Below are positions 7,334 to 13,714 of a stretch of 13,714 nt of DNA, piece after piece. Position numbers and translations under genes: made by a program. The first letter of the stretch is position 1; each line of letters begins with the position of its first letter. The notes below the pieces were generated by a model. It saw only the letters and a program-made list of their open reading frames with translations, was not told where the DNA came from and searched no databases. This DNA comes from CAYZXL01 sp964482435 (GTDB lineage Bacteria; Auribacterota; JABMQX01). Location: contig CAYZXL010000091.1 of NCBI GenBank assembly GCA_964482435.1, positions 1 to 13,714 of the forward strand, given 5' to 3'.

Positions 7334-7483
7334 TCCGTCCTTGCACGGCGAATCCGGCATCAGCCGGAAATCAATTGGCTCGACATCCATAAACATGGGA
7401 TCGCTGGCGATGTTGGCTGCGGGTAAGGGGCGTGCCAGGTTGGGTGGCGGGGGTCTGATTGCAGAGGATTCCTGTCCACTGGC
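7334..7483 (-). pseudogene. Degenerate fragment of a secreted parallel beta-helix protein
   Basis: The minus-strand translation contains ASGQESSAI, then a Pro-rich interruption, then SDPMFMDVEPIDFRLMPD followed by SPCKDG. The pattern DPxFxD...DFRLxxxSPCxD is the hallmark tail of choice-of-anchor-Q/parallel beta-helix proteins; the intact gene at the right edge has DPQFVDFSGGDYRLSDNSPCID. The frame lacks the repeated helix coils that should precede it and shifts before any closing VDMGAYE motif. I read it as the decayed end of such a gene, pointing the same way as the aminotransferase gene. Confidence 0.5.
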
Positions 7484-7888
7484 CTTCGTTCTGGCCGCAT
7501 GCAAAGTGGCACCTGGGAATCTTCGTCGAGTATAACGGCCAAAGTGTGCGATACACAATTCAGGCAACCTGTACGAGCATTTCCTGCCATTCATTCAGAG
7601 TAGGCACACGTAATGAAAGACCTGCTCCTCCTTCATCCTTTTCTTGCTGATTTTTAAGAACTTGCGTATTGAGGAGAGCATTCCCTTCGTTCCAGTTTTC
7701 GAACTCAAACGTTGCGTAGAGATCGGGATTAGGTTATGGTTTCCCCATAGAGTGAGGCGGGCAGCTGGCGCAGTGAGCCGAGCACGCGATGCAGGTTCTC
7801 GGCGTGTCCCGAGGTTCGCTGTCGCAGAAGAGGAAGGTCTGCCTCACGATAATCATCGTTCGTGACCTGCAACCTCATCTGGATCGTG

Positions 7889-7897
7889 AAGGAGGAG
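7889..7897 (+). promoter_or_regulatory. Strong ribosome binding site of the Tat-exported oxidoreductase
   Basis: AAGGAGGAG lies six bases before the ATG at 7904. It shows that translation starts there and not at the in-frame codon 14 positions upstream, which would put extra residues before the Tat motif. Confidence 0.85.
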
Positions 7898-7903
7898 TGC
7901 AAC

Positions 7904-9196
7904 ATGGACAAGAATTCGCACGTTTCTGGCAAAATCTCAAGGCGCAGTTTCCTCAAGGCGGCCGCGGCGGCGGGAATCTGCGGCCCACATATTATTCGTT
8001 CGAGCGCGCTGGCAGCTCCCGGCAAAGTCGAAGCGAACGACCAGATCGCAGTCGGCTTCGTGGGCATAGGTGGCCGTGCCCAGGGCACGCTGATGAAGCT
8101 TGTGCTGGAACAACCACTTGGCGCTCGAGTCGTAGCAATCGCAGACTGCGAGGAAAGCCGCGCCCGCACAGCCGCAAAACAGTTCCCACAGAGCAAAGAT
8201 TGGCGCATCTATCAAGATTACCGGAAAATGCTTGACAAAGAGAAACTCGATGCGGTCTTTGTGCCGACGACGACGCACGCCCGCGTGCTGATCTGCATCC
8301 ATGCCCTGCAGGCGGGGTTGGATGTCTATGCGGAGAAGCCGGTGACCCTGACGATTGGAGAAGGACGAACGCTGGTGAAGGCAGTACGGAAGTACAAGCG
8401 CGTCCTCCAGGTCGGCTCACAGCAGCGCTCCATGCGAATCAACACGTACGCCAGCGACTTGGTCCGAAACGGCGCCATAGGCAAGGTGCATACCGCGTTG
8501 TGTCGCGCCTTCCTGGGGCCGGAGCACTACCAGCCAAAACCTGAAATGCCCATTCCGGAGGGTCTAAATTGGGATATGTGGTGCAACCAAACTGAGCTTC
8601 GCCCATACCACACGGAGCTTCACCACGAATGGGCTAAGTGGTGGGCGTACGACGGCGGTGGCCAAATTAACGGTATGACCGGTTGGGGAACGCACGCCAT
8701 TGACCAGATTCAGTGCGCGCTCGGAAAGGATGATACGGGGCCGGTCGAAATCTGGCCGGTCACGCCGGGCCCCACCGGCAAGCTTGCCATGCGTTACGCG
8801 GATGGCACGATGCTGAAGCTCGAGCTAGGACTTGACGAAGGGCCTGGCTTAGGCGGCACATTCATCGGTGAGAAGGGGAAAATTGAGATTGACCGAAACG
8901 TCTTTACGGCTGACCCTCCGGAGCTGACCGGCAAAGTTCCCGAGCCGGATGTTCTGGATACGCTTCCGCACATTCAGAACTGGCTCGACGCCATTCGCAC
9001 GCGAAAAAGGCCGACGGCGGACGTCGAGATTGGCCACCGCACGACAACGATTTGTCATCTGGCGAATATCTGCCGTGAGCTCGGTCGCAAGCTGCGATGG
9101 GACCCGCAGAAGGAAATCTTCCCCGACGATGCCGAGGCGAATGCGCGAATCCATCGCCCTCGTCGGAAAGGGTATGAACTTCCCGAAATCCTGTGA
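7904..9196 (+). CDS. Tat-exported Gfo/Idh/MocA family oxidoreductase
   Basis: A 430-residue NAD(P)-dependent oxidoreductase carrying a twin-arginine signal. SRRSFLK (12-18) is followed by a short Ala-rich stretch and a likely cleavage site after ALA near residue 37. The Rossmann fold starts at about 47, with the nucleotide-binding loop VGFVGIGGRAQG (50-61). AEKPVT (143-148) holds the family lysine that binds cofactor and substrate. The C-terminal domain carries TGWGTHAIDQIQ, whose His264 and Asp267 fit the family's catalytic region. Relatives oxidise or reduce hydroxyls of sugars, inositols and glycosides. The Tat signal implies that it folds with its cofactor in the cytoplasm before export. 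It is the first gene of a probable two-gene operon; the epimerase gene begins 99 bases later. The substrate is unknown; a sugar or glycoside is inferred from the partner. Confidence 0.93.
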   Translation: MDKNSHVSGKISRRSFLKAAAAAGICGPHIIRSSALAAPGKVEANDQIAVGFVGIGGRAQGTLMKLVLEQPLGARVVAIADCEESRARTAAKQFPQSKDWRIYQDYRKMLDKEKLDAVFVPTTTHARVLICIHALQAGLDVYAEKPVTLTIGEGRTLVKAVRKYKRVLQVGSQQRSMRINTYASDLVRNGAIGKVHTALCRAFLGPEHYQPKPEMPIPEGLNWDMWCNQTELRPYHTELHHEWAKWWAYDGGGQINGMTGWGTHAIDQIQCALGKDDTGPVEIWPVTPGPTGKLAMRYADGTMLKLELGLDEGPGLGGTFIGEKGKIEIDRNVFTADPPELTGKVPEPDVLDTLPHIQNWLDAIRTRKRPTADVEIGHRTTTICHLANICRELGRKLRWDPQKEIFPDDAEANARIHRPRRKGYELPEIL

Positions 9197-9295
9197 GATA
9201 TAGCCAGTCCAGTACCTTCCTTTCAGGCACTGGCAGTGGAGTTGAGAACTGGCAGCCGCCGCTGATACTGGCTGCTGCAAAGGAGACAGCAAAAG

Positions 9296-10252
9296 ATGGT
9301 CAACGACATGAGTTCCATTTCCAGACGGGACTTCGTGAGGGCATGTTCTGCGGGAACTGCATTGTTCGCTTCCGCATCATTGCGCACGTCATACGCGGCG
9401 CAAGACAAGGCGCCACTATTGCGGCTCGGTGGTCCCACCTTTGAGAAATATGAGGGCCCGGATGCGTGGATAGAAGTCCTGAAAAAGCTTGGCTATCATG
9501 CCGCGTACTGCCCGGTCGGAGCTAAGGAGAAAGATGATGTTCTTCGCGCTTACGCCAGCGCAGCTAAGAAAGCAGACATCATCATTGCTGAAGTTGGAGC
9601 ATGGAGCAACCCGATCAGCCCCAATGAGGAGACACGCCGGACAGCCCTCGCAAAATGTCGCGAGCAGTTGGCTCTCGCGGACCGCATTGGAGCCAGGTGT
9701 TGCGTGAACATCAGTGGCTCACGCGCCGAGCAGTGGGACGGCCCCCATCCCGACAACTTGACACAAGAAACCTTCGATATGATTGTCGAGACAGTACGTT
9801 CCATTATTGATGACGTGAAACCAACCTGCACTCACTTCACACTCGAGACCATGCCGTGGGCCTATCCGGATTCGCCCGATTCCTATCTCCGGTTAATCAG
9901 GGCAATTGACCGCGACCGTTTCGCCGTTCATCTCGACCCCGTCAATCTCGTGTGCAGCCCACAGCGGTATTTCAATAATGGACAACTGATTCACGAATGC
10001 TTTGAGAAGCTCGGTCCCTACATCAAGAGCTGTCATGCAAAAGACATTGTTCTGCGCCCAGACCTCACCACTCACCTTGGTGAAGCTCGTCCAGGGTTGG
10101 GCGGCCTGGACTACGCCACTTTCCTGAAGGAATTGAGGAGAATACCTGACGCACCGCTCATGTTGGAGCATTTACCCAATGCGGAAGAATACCGCTTGGC
10201 TGCGGAGCACATTCGCCGCGTTGCAAAAGAAACAGGATTCTTTGTGGTTTAG
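9296..10252 (+). CDS. Tat-exported sugar phosphate isomerase/epimerase-like TIM-barrel protein
   Basis: A 318-residue protein of the xylose-isomerase-like TIM-barrel superfamily. A Tat signal is present: SRRDFV (9-14), a short hydrophobic stretch, and a likely cut after SYA (residue 34). The four expected metal ligands are in family positions: Glu184 (LETMPW), Asp214 (HLDPVN), His247 (CHAKD) and Glu291 (MLEHL). Such enzymes use a divalent metal to interconvert ketoses or keto-sugars. ATG at 9296 follows AAAGGAG by 10 bases; an alternative in-frame Met lies four codons later, still before the Tat motif. It sits 99 bases after the oxidoreductase gene. The spacer holds a small palindrome (9228-9238) and a 6-bp stem (9252-9257 with 9270-9275), but no clear terminator. 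Both products carry Tat signals, so they probably act on the same extracytoplasmic substrate. Specific activity is unknown. Confidence 0.9.
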   Translation: MVNDMSSISRRDFVRACSAGTALFASASLRTSYAAQDKAPLLRLGGPTFEKYEGPDAWIEVLKKLGYHAAYCPVGAKEKDDVLRAYASAAKKADIIIAEVGAWSNPISPNEETRRTALAKCREQLALADRIGARCCVNISGSRAEQWDGPHPDNLTQETFDMIVETVRSIIDDVKPTCTHFTLETMPWAYPDSPDSYLRLIRAIDRDRFAVHLDPVNLVCSPQRYFNNGQLIHECFEKLGPYIKSCHAKDIVLRPDLTTHLGEARPGLGGLDYATFLKELRRIPDAPLMLEHLPNAEEYRLAAEHIRRVAKETGFFVV

Positions 10253-10307
10253 ATGAGATTTCCCGTTTCTGAAACGTCTCCAATCCAACAGTCACGAATT
10301 TGTCAAA

Positions 10308-10341
10308 AAGCGGCCAAGGGCCTAATCCCTTTGGACCGCTT
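10308..10341. terminator. Hairpin 56 bases after the epimerase gene, possible bidirectional terminator
   Basis: An inverted repeat, AAGCGG-CCAA-GGG with CCC-TTTGG-A-CCGCTT, gives about 13 pairs with two single-base bulges and a six-base loop. On the plus strand it is in the right place to end the oxidoreductase-epimerase transcript, but no T run follows. On the minus strand it runs into a TTTTT tract, so it has the shape of an intrinsic terminator for transcripts arriving from the beta-helix side. Confidence 0.5.
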
Positions 10342-10363
10342 AACAGCGACGAGGAGTCTCGAT

Positions 10364-10414
10364 ATGAAAAACACGCTAAAATCACGAATCTTCTTTCTAC
10401 CCATAGCCCGGTGA
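10364..10414 (+). pseudogene. Possible truncated start of a secreted-protein gene
   Basis: GAGGAG at 10351-10356 is followed seven bases later by an ATG that opens MKNTLKSRIFFLPIAR and then a TGA stop. Lys residues followed by a hydrophobic run look like the start of a signal peptide, and the ribosome binding site is well placed. A neighbouring frame continues open after the stop, so a frameshift (real decay or a sequence error) is possible. The downstream frame is not recognisable. It lies 111 bases after the epimerase gene on the same strand. Confidence 0.25.
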
Positions 10415-10980
10415 CGCTCGCCTGCTCGCAGCCCCTCTTGTCGCAAGACGAAACGAGATTTCCAAGAATGGGTGGGATTGTCCGACAAAGACGACCACTG
10501 AACGAGATCATTCCGCCCGACGCGGCAGCGGAGGCAAGACTTTTCTCGCAAACCTTAACGCGAGGCGGTACCATGACCGACCCGCGCAGCGCCGGTCGTC
10601 TTCCTTGGAGGAGAGGAAGAGCCTTACTTGCTGTACCGGGGCGGCGAACGCAAACGAGAAGGCCAGCCGTGAGAACCAAGCCATGCTCAGGCCGCGATTG
10701 TGAGTCCTGGAAGTGGGCAGTTGCTTCACAGGTCTCTCACGTAGTGTGGTTGGTGGCTACCTTCTATGGATTGATAGGAAATCGTTTTTTTGACGCTGTC
10801 GCGGGATATTGGTTCTTGTCCGTGTTCATGCCGCAGAAGGGTGCGGCTGTATTTCCGTGGCGTACGACGGTTCAGGAGGAGGTTGAGGTTCCTTCTGTCC
10901 GGGCGTCGCCCCCGGGCCTCAATTGCCATCGGCGACGGTGGCGGCAAGGGCGCCGCGACGATGGGGGATACCTCTGGACT

Positions 10981-11035
10981 GCGGTCCCGCCGGGGCGGGA
11001 CTGCCGCTTTGTAAGGCGGGAGCTGTCGCTCCCGC
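10981..11035. repeat. Two adjacent strong GC hairpins
   Basis: At 10981-11004 a 10-bp stem (one G-T pair) with a four-base loop reads GCGGTCCCGC against GCGGGACTGC. At 11016-11035 a perfect 8-bp stem, GCGGGAGC/GCTCCCGC, encloses TGTC. They are about 200 bases past the stop side of the minus-strand beta-helix gene and resemble extragenic palindromic repeats more than terminators, since no T tract follows either. Confidence 0.65.
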
Positions 11036-11051
11036 ACTCCACAAGTTCCCG

Positions 11052-11075
11052 CTTAGCGTCTTGGCGCCTTTGCGC
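11052..11075. repeat. Three tandem octamers, CTTNGCGY type
   Basis: Adjacent units read CTTAGCGT, CTTGGCGC and CTTTGCGC. The core CTTNGCGY is repeated exactly in phase. Like the decamer array at 5651-5680, from memory this phrase recurs in intergenic DNA of diverse bacteria; its role is unknown to me. Confidence 0.7.
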
Positions 11076-11236
11076 GAGTGCCTCCTCTCGCTTTCCTGTC
11101 TGTTCCCTCTGGGGTGCCCACCCGAAGGCGAGGCACTACGAGAAGGGCGCAAACCCCTCACTCCACCGTTCCACAGGCACAATCCCGGATGACGAACCGA
11201 AGCGTCACTCGCCGAATCGCGCGAGCCGGACCCCAA

Positions 11237-13714
11237 TCATTTGATTGCGATTTTGTAGAACTTGCAGGTGCAAGTGGCCTCCGTATCGGTCCAGGTGGTG
11301 GTTTCACCTTCCGAGGACACCGTGGCCTCCTCAGTCCAGGGTCCGGCCTCCAAGTCGGAACATGACCAGACGGCGTACGTGGCGCCGGGGCGGCTGGTCC
11401 AGGTCAGTCGGATTTGCCCTTCGATCGGCGATTGCACAATTTCCACAACGCTGAAGACCACGTTCACTGTCCTGGTCACTTCGGCGAGATTCAGGCTGAG
11501 GTCAATGACACTGTAACTGAGGATATACGTGCCCACAGCATCGGAATTCACCGTTCCTGACACAACCACAAAGGCGGTGAGGTCGCCCCCGCAGGTGTCT
11601 ATCGCCGTGTAGCCCGGCTCAACGTAAGGGGTTCCCAGTTGTATCGTCATGGGATTGTCCCCGAGAAGAGTGATCACCGGCGGCGTGGTGTCTTTCACGG
11701 TGACGTACCTAATTTTCGGCTGAGCCGGGTTGCCGCTTGAGTCTTTCACATAATAATTCAGGGCCTTGGTTCCGGGGGAAGTATGATCAACCCAGCCACT
11801 CACTATTACCTTCGGCGTGATGTCTCCGTCGTAGTCGTCGGTGGCGGTGTAGCCGGGCTCCTCGTATGGAGTCCCGCACTCAAGAGTCATGTTTCCGCCC
11901 ACTAAGGTGATTACTGGAGGGACGAACTCCCGTGCTTCGTAAGCGCCCATGTCCACCCTGGCCACCTTGTCGTTGTTGCCAAAGTCTATGATTCGCGGGC
12001 TGCCGTTAAGCGCAAGCGCGTCCACCATCCAGTCCCCGTTCTCGCCTTTGTCAATGCAGGGCGAGCCTTCTGACGGACGATAGTCGCCCGCGGTGGCGTT
12101 AACAAACCTGGGGTCGGTAGAGATGCTTCCTGGGCCCAACGGCCCGCTCTGAATGCAGGAGTAGAAAGCCTGACTGGAAGCGCAAAACTGTTCGAAGGTT
12201 TGGTTGTCCGACGTGTTGCCCCACACGATGACGTTGCGGATGTCCCCGTGGCACCCCATGAGAGCGCCACCATACACGTTCGAGTTCGCAGCGACGGTAT
12301 TGTTCCAGATTGGGCCATTGCAGTCAGACACGGCGGGGTCGTTTCCCGAGTTTTGGGCGATGAGGTTGTTCCTGATCATCGCGTGACAACACACAATCGC
12401 GGGCCCTACGCTGTGCTCTGTCCACCGAGTTGTGTTCTGTAAGACCTCGTTGTTCTGGATGATGCCTGCACACACAGCAATGCCCCCTCCCCAGAAAGCG
12501 CTGGAGTTGCCGCTCACCACGTTATTTTCGACAAGGCCGTCGCAGAAGGCTATCCCGCCGCCGAGGCCGCATTCATTGCCTCCCGATCCGGTCGCCGAGT
12601 TCCCCGAGATGGTGTTGTCCCCAATGATCCCGTCGCAGAAGGCGACTCCGCCTCCGCGATTGGCAGCCTTGTTCGCCGTGATGACGTTGTTTTCGATGGC
12701 CGCGTGAGTCCGACTCCCCCATGTCCCTCCGCAGACACCTCCGCCGTCGTCGGCTTTGCCGTTGCGAATGGTGAATCCGGATAGCATGCACATCTCCCCT
12801 TCGGTTCCCGCGAAGGTGACCACGGGTCCTGCCTGGCTGCCGTCAATGATGGTTCTGGCAACGACGTTGGGGTCGAGAGGATTGGTGCCGCGAAGGGTGA
12901 TGTTTTTTCCTTCGAACATGACGTTCTCGACATACGTTCCTCTGGCCACGACCACGGTGTCGTCATCATCGGCCGCGTCTATCCCGGCCTGGATTGTCTT
13001 GAAAGCAGTCTCCCACGAGGTTCCGTCGCCAGAAGTAGATACGGAGCCATCCACATACCACGTCGCCACCGGAGAGGGCTCCCTGATCGTTGTGAAGCTG
13101 TAGGTCAGCCGCTGCATCACGTTCGCGGGGGATGTCAAGTCTGCGGCATTCACGGTCACGAACACTTCTTCGCTGTAAGAGAAGTCTGAGGGAGGGTCGT
13201 AGCTCACCGTGTAATCCGCTGGCGTCCCCGTTATCGTCGGAGTCACCTCCAGGCCCTTCACTCTCATAAAGATTGTCGTTTGGTCCACGCCGCTGCCATC
13301 GTCCTTCACGTGCAAAACGATGTTAGCACCGAGGGGCACGCGCGTGGCATCAGGAGCGGGGTCTCGGCCTGAAACATAAGGTGGGCTCGTATCCGTGAGC
13401 GTGTTGTACTCGTACGCTCCCATGTCCACTTTGGCGCCGATGACGCGAGGGTTGCCTTCCAGATCAGCCGCGTCCCACATCCAGTCCTGATTGGCGCCTG
13501 AGTCAATGCAAGGCGAATTATCTGAGAGGCGATAGTCGCCGCCGCTGAAATCCACGAACTGGGGGTCCTGGTTAATGTTCCCCTCACCCCCTCCCGTCCA
13601 GCCCTGGATGCAGGAGTGCAGCGGTATGCGCGAAAAATTAAGCTGCGGGCCGCTCGAGGCTGTGTTTCCCCAGATAATGCAGTTTTCAATGATCGCAGTG
13701 CAGTCGCTCAATCC
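11237..13714 (-). CDS. Secreted parallel beta-helix protein with Ig-like domains (5' end outside window)
   Basis: The frame is open to the window edge, so the N-terminus is missing; 825 residues are visible. Counting from 13711: an end of one beta-helix with DPQFVDFSGGDYRLSDNSPC (49-68) and VDMGAYEY (95-102); a Big/SbsA-like Ig domain (about 108-210); a second, complete right-handed beta-helix (about 217-593), opening with WETAFKTIQAGIDAADDDDT (233-252), running through GGGxxxCxG coils and closing with GDYRPSEGSPCID and VDMGAYE; two DUF5011-like Ig domains (about 598-673 and 677-752), both with GTPYxEPGYTAxD; and a C-terminal fibronectin-like domain (about 755-824) containing LTWTSRPGATYAVWSC. 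Such proteins are exported and often bind or cleave polysaccharides, but no catalytic triad is evident. The last codon is followed by TGA at 11237-11239. No sorting tail (LPXTG, PEP-CTERM, type IX) is visible at the end. Confidence 0.9.
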   Translation of the reverse strand, partial: GLSDCTAIIENCIIWGNTASSGPQLNFSRIPLHSCIQGWTGGGEGNINQDPQFVDFSGGDYRLSDNSPCIDSGANQDWMWDAADLEGNPRVIGAKVDMGAYEYNTLTDTSPPYVSGRDPAPDATRVPLGANIVLHVKDDGSGVDQTTIFMRVKGLEVTPTITGTPADYTVSYDPPSDFSYSEEVFVTVNAADLTSPANVMQRLTYSFTTIREPSPVATWYVDGSVSTSGDGTSWETAFKTIQAGIDAADDDDTVVVARGTYVENVMFEGKNITLRGTNPLDPNVVARTIIDGSQAGPVVTFAGTEGEMCMLSGFTIRNGKADDGGGVCGGTWGSRTHAAIENNVITANKAANRGGGVAFCDGIIGDNTISGNSATGSGGNECGLGGGIAFCDGLVENNVVSGNSSAFWGGGIAVCAGIIQNNEVLQNTTRWTEHSVGPAIVCCHAMIRNNLIAQNSGNDPAVSDCNGPIWNNTVAANSNVYGGALMGCHGDIRNVIVWGNTSDNQTFEQFCASSQAFYSCIQSGPLGPGSISTDPRFVNATAGDYRPSEGSPCIDKGENGDWMVDALALNGSPRIIDFGNNDKVARVDMGAYEAREFVPPVITLVGGNMTLECGTPYEEPGYTATDDYDGDITPKVIVSGWVDHTSPGTKALNYYVKDSSGNPAQPKIRYVTVKDTTPPVITLLGDNPMTIQLGTPYVEPGYTAIDTCGGDLTAFVVVSGTVNSDAVGTYILSYSVIDLSLNLAEVTRTVNVVFSVVEIVQSPIEGQIRLTWTSRPGATYAVWSCSDLEAGPWTEEATVSSEGETTTWTDTEATCTCKFYKIAIK

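Larger units (their letters stand above)
6861..7903. other. Divergent intergenic region, about 1 kb, with beta-helix relics
   Basis: It separates the minus-strand aminotransferase from the plus-strand oxidoreductase, so promoters for both should lie here. No intact gene is supported. Two minus-strand stretches resemble the C-terminal end of parallel beta-helix proteins, in different frames (listed separately). A weak plus-strand promoter-like pair, TTGCGT (7712-7717) and TATGGT (7735-7740) with a 17-base spacer, lies about 165 bases before the oxidoreductase start; it matches consensus poorly. Confidence 0.5.
10253..11236. other. Convergent intergenic region, about 1 kb, repeat-rich
   Basis: It lies between the 3' ends of the plus-strand operon and the minus-strand beta-helix gene. 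No intact gene is supported. A 314-codon plus-strand frame crosses most of it, but it begins at TTG without a ribosome binding site, runs through several palindromes and a tandem repeat, and matches no family I recognise. Hairpins, an octamer repeat and a possible abandoned gene start are listed separately. A short stretch near 10740-10830 is less GC-rich than its surroundings, without an identified feature. Confidence 0.55.

Noticed and set aside
7158..7346. Further beta-helix relic in the frame containing DFVNRQALFGKAV
   Set aside because: The resemblance to a closing DFxGNP-type motif is too vague to separate from chance.
7862..7903. Upstream start of the oxidoreductase with 14 extra residues
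   Set aside because: The AAGGAGGAG site six bases before 7904 and the Tat signal position both favour 7904.
10300..11244. A 314-codon plus-strand open frame in the convergent region
   Set aside because: It starts at TTG with no ribosome binding site, crosses several palindromes and the octamer repeat, is Arg/Ser/Pro-rich, overlaps the end of the beta-helix gene and shows no domain.
1..13714. CRISPR array, insertion sequence or integrase
   Set aside because: No repeat-spacer pattern, terminal inverted repeats or transposase/integrase motif was seen; the tandem repeats found are only 8-10 bases with three units.

Overview
The window is GC-rich bacterial DNA with seven protein genes, one tRNA gene and three long, repeat-strewn non-coding stretches. 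The gene set suggests an uncultured member of the Planctomycetota/Verrucomicrobiota/Hydrogenedentota/Sumerlaeota type: two adjacent Tat-exported sugar-type enzymes (a Gfo/Idh/MocA oxidoreductase and a TIM-barrel epimerase), very large secreted beta-propeller and beta-helix proteins, a bacterial deoxyhypusine-synthase homologue paired with an agmatinase-family enzyme, and many short GC palindromes between genes. This is inference from gene content and style; no marker here fixes the phylum.

Layout. 1-470: no gene, but four consecutive three-base-loop hairpins (21-119) and a terminator-like hairpin (422-459). 471-548 (-): initiator tRNA-Met. 585-1472 (-): agmatinase/arginase-family hydrolase, starting at a TTG inside the end of the deoxyhypusine-synthase-like gene (1462-2484, -). 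2591-5461 (-): a 956-residue secreted mosaic protein (six-bladed NHL propeller, FN3-like domain, unassigned region, thrombospondin-type-3 calcium repeats, CBM9-like C-terminus). 5754-6860 (-): DegT/DnrJ/EryC1/StrS PLP-dependent sugar aminotransferase. 6861-7903: about 1 kb without an intact gene, holding two probable relics of a beta-helix protein gene on the minus strand. 7904-9196 and 9296-10252 (+): the Tat-exported oxidoreductase and epimerase. 10253-11236: about 1 kb non-coding with hairpins, a short tandem octamer repeat and a possible truncated signal-peptide start. 11237-13714 (-): 3' part of a secreted parallel beta-helix protein that runs off the right edge.

How the genes may work together. 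The overlapping deoxyhypusine-synthase-like/agmatinase pair forms a polyamine module. Agmatinase would make putrescine from agmatine, and the DHS-like enzyme would move an aminobutyl group, with homospermidine the more likely bacterial product than deoxyhypusine. The initiator tRNA lies only 36 bases downstream on the same strand and may share the transcript. The two plus-strand genes form a short operon for redox and isomerisation chemistry on a sugar-like substrate outside the cytoplasm. The NHL/CBM9-like and beta-helix proteins are probably surface or exported proteins. The best candidates for something undescribed are the polyamine pair, the mosaic NHL-TSP3-CBM9-like protein, and the hairpin-rich dispersed repeats. 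I found no CRISPR array, intact mobile element, toxin-antitoxin pair or defence system.
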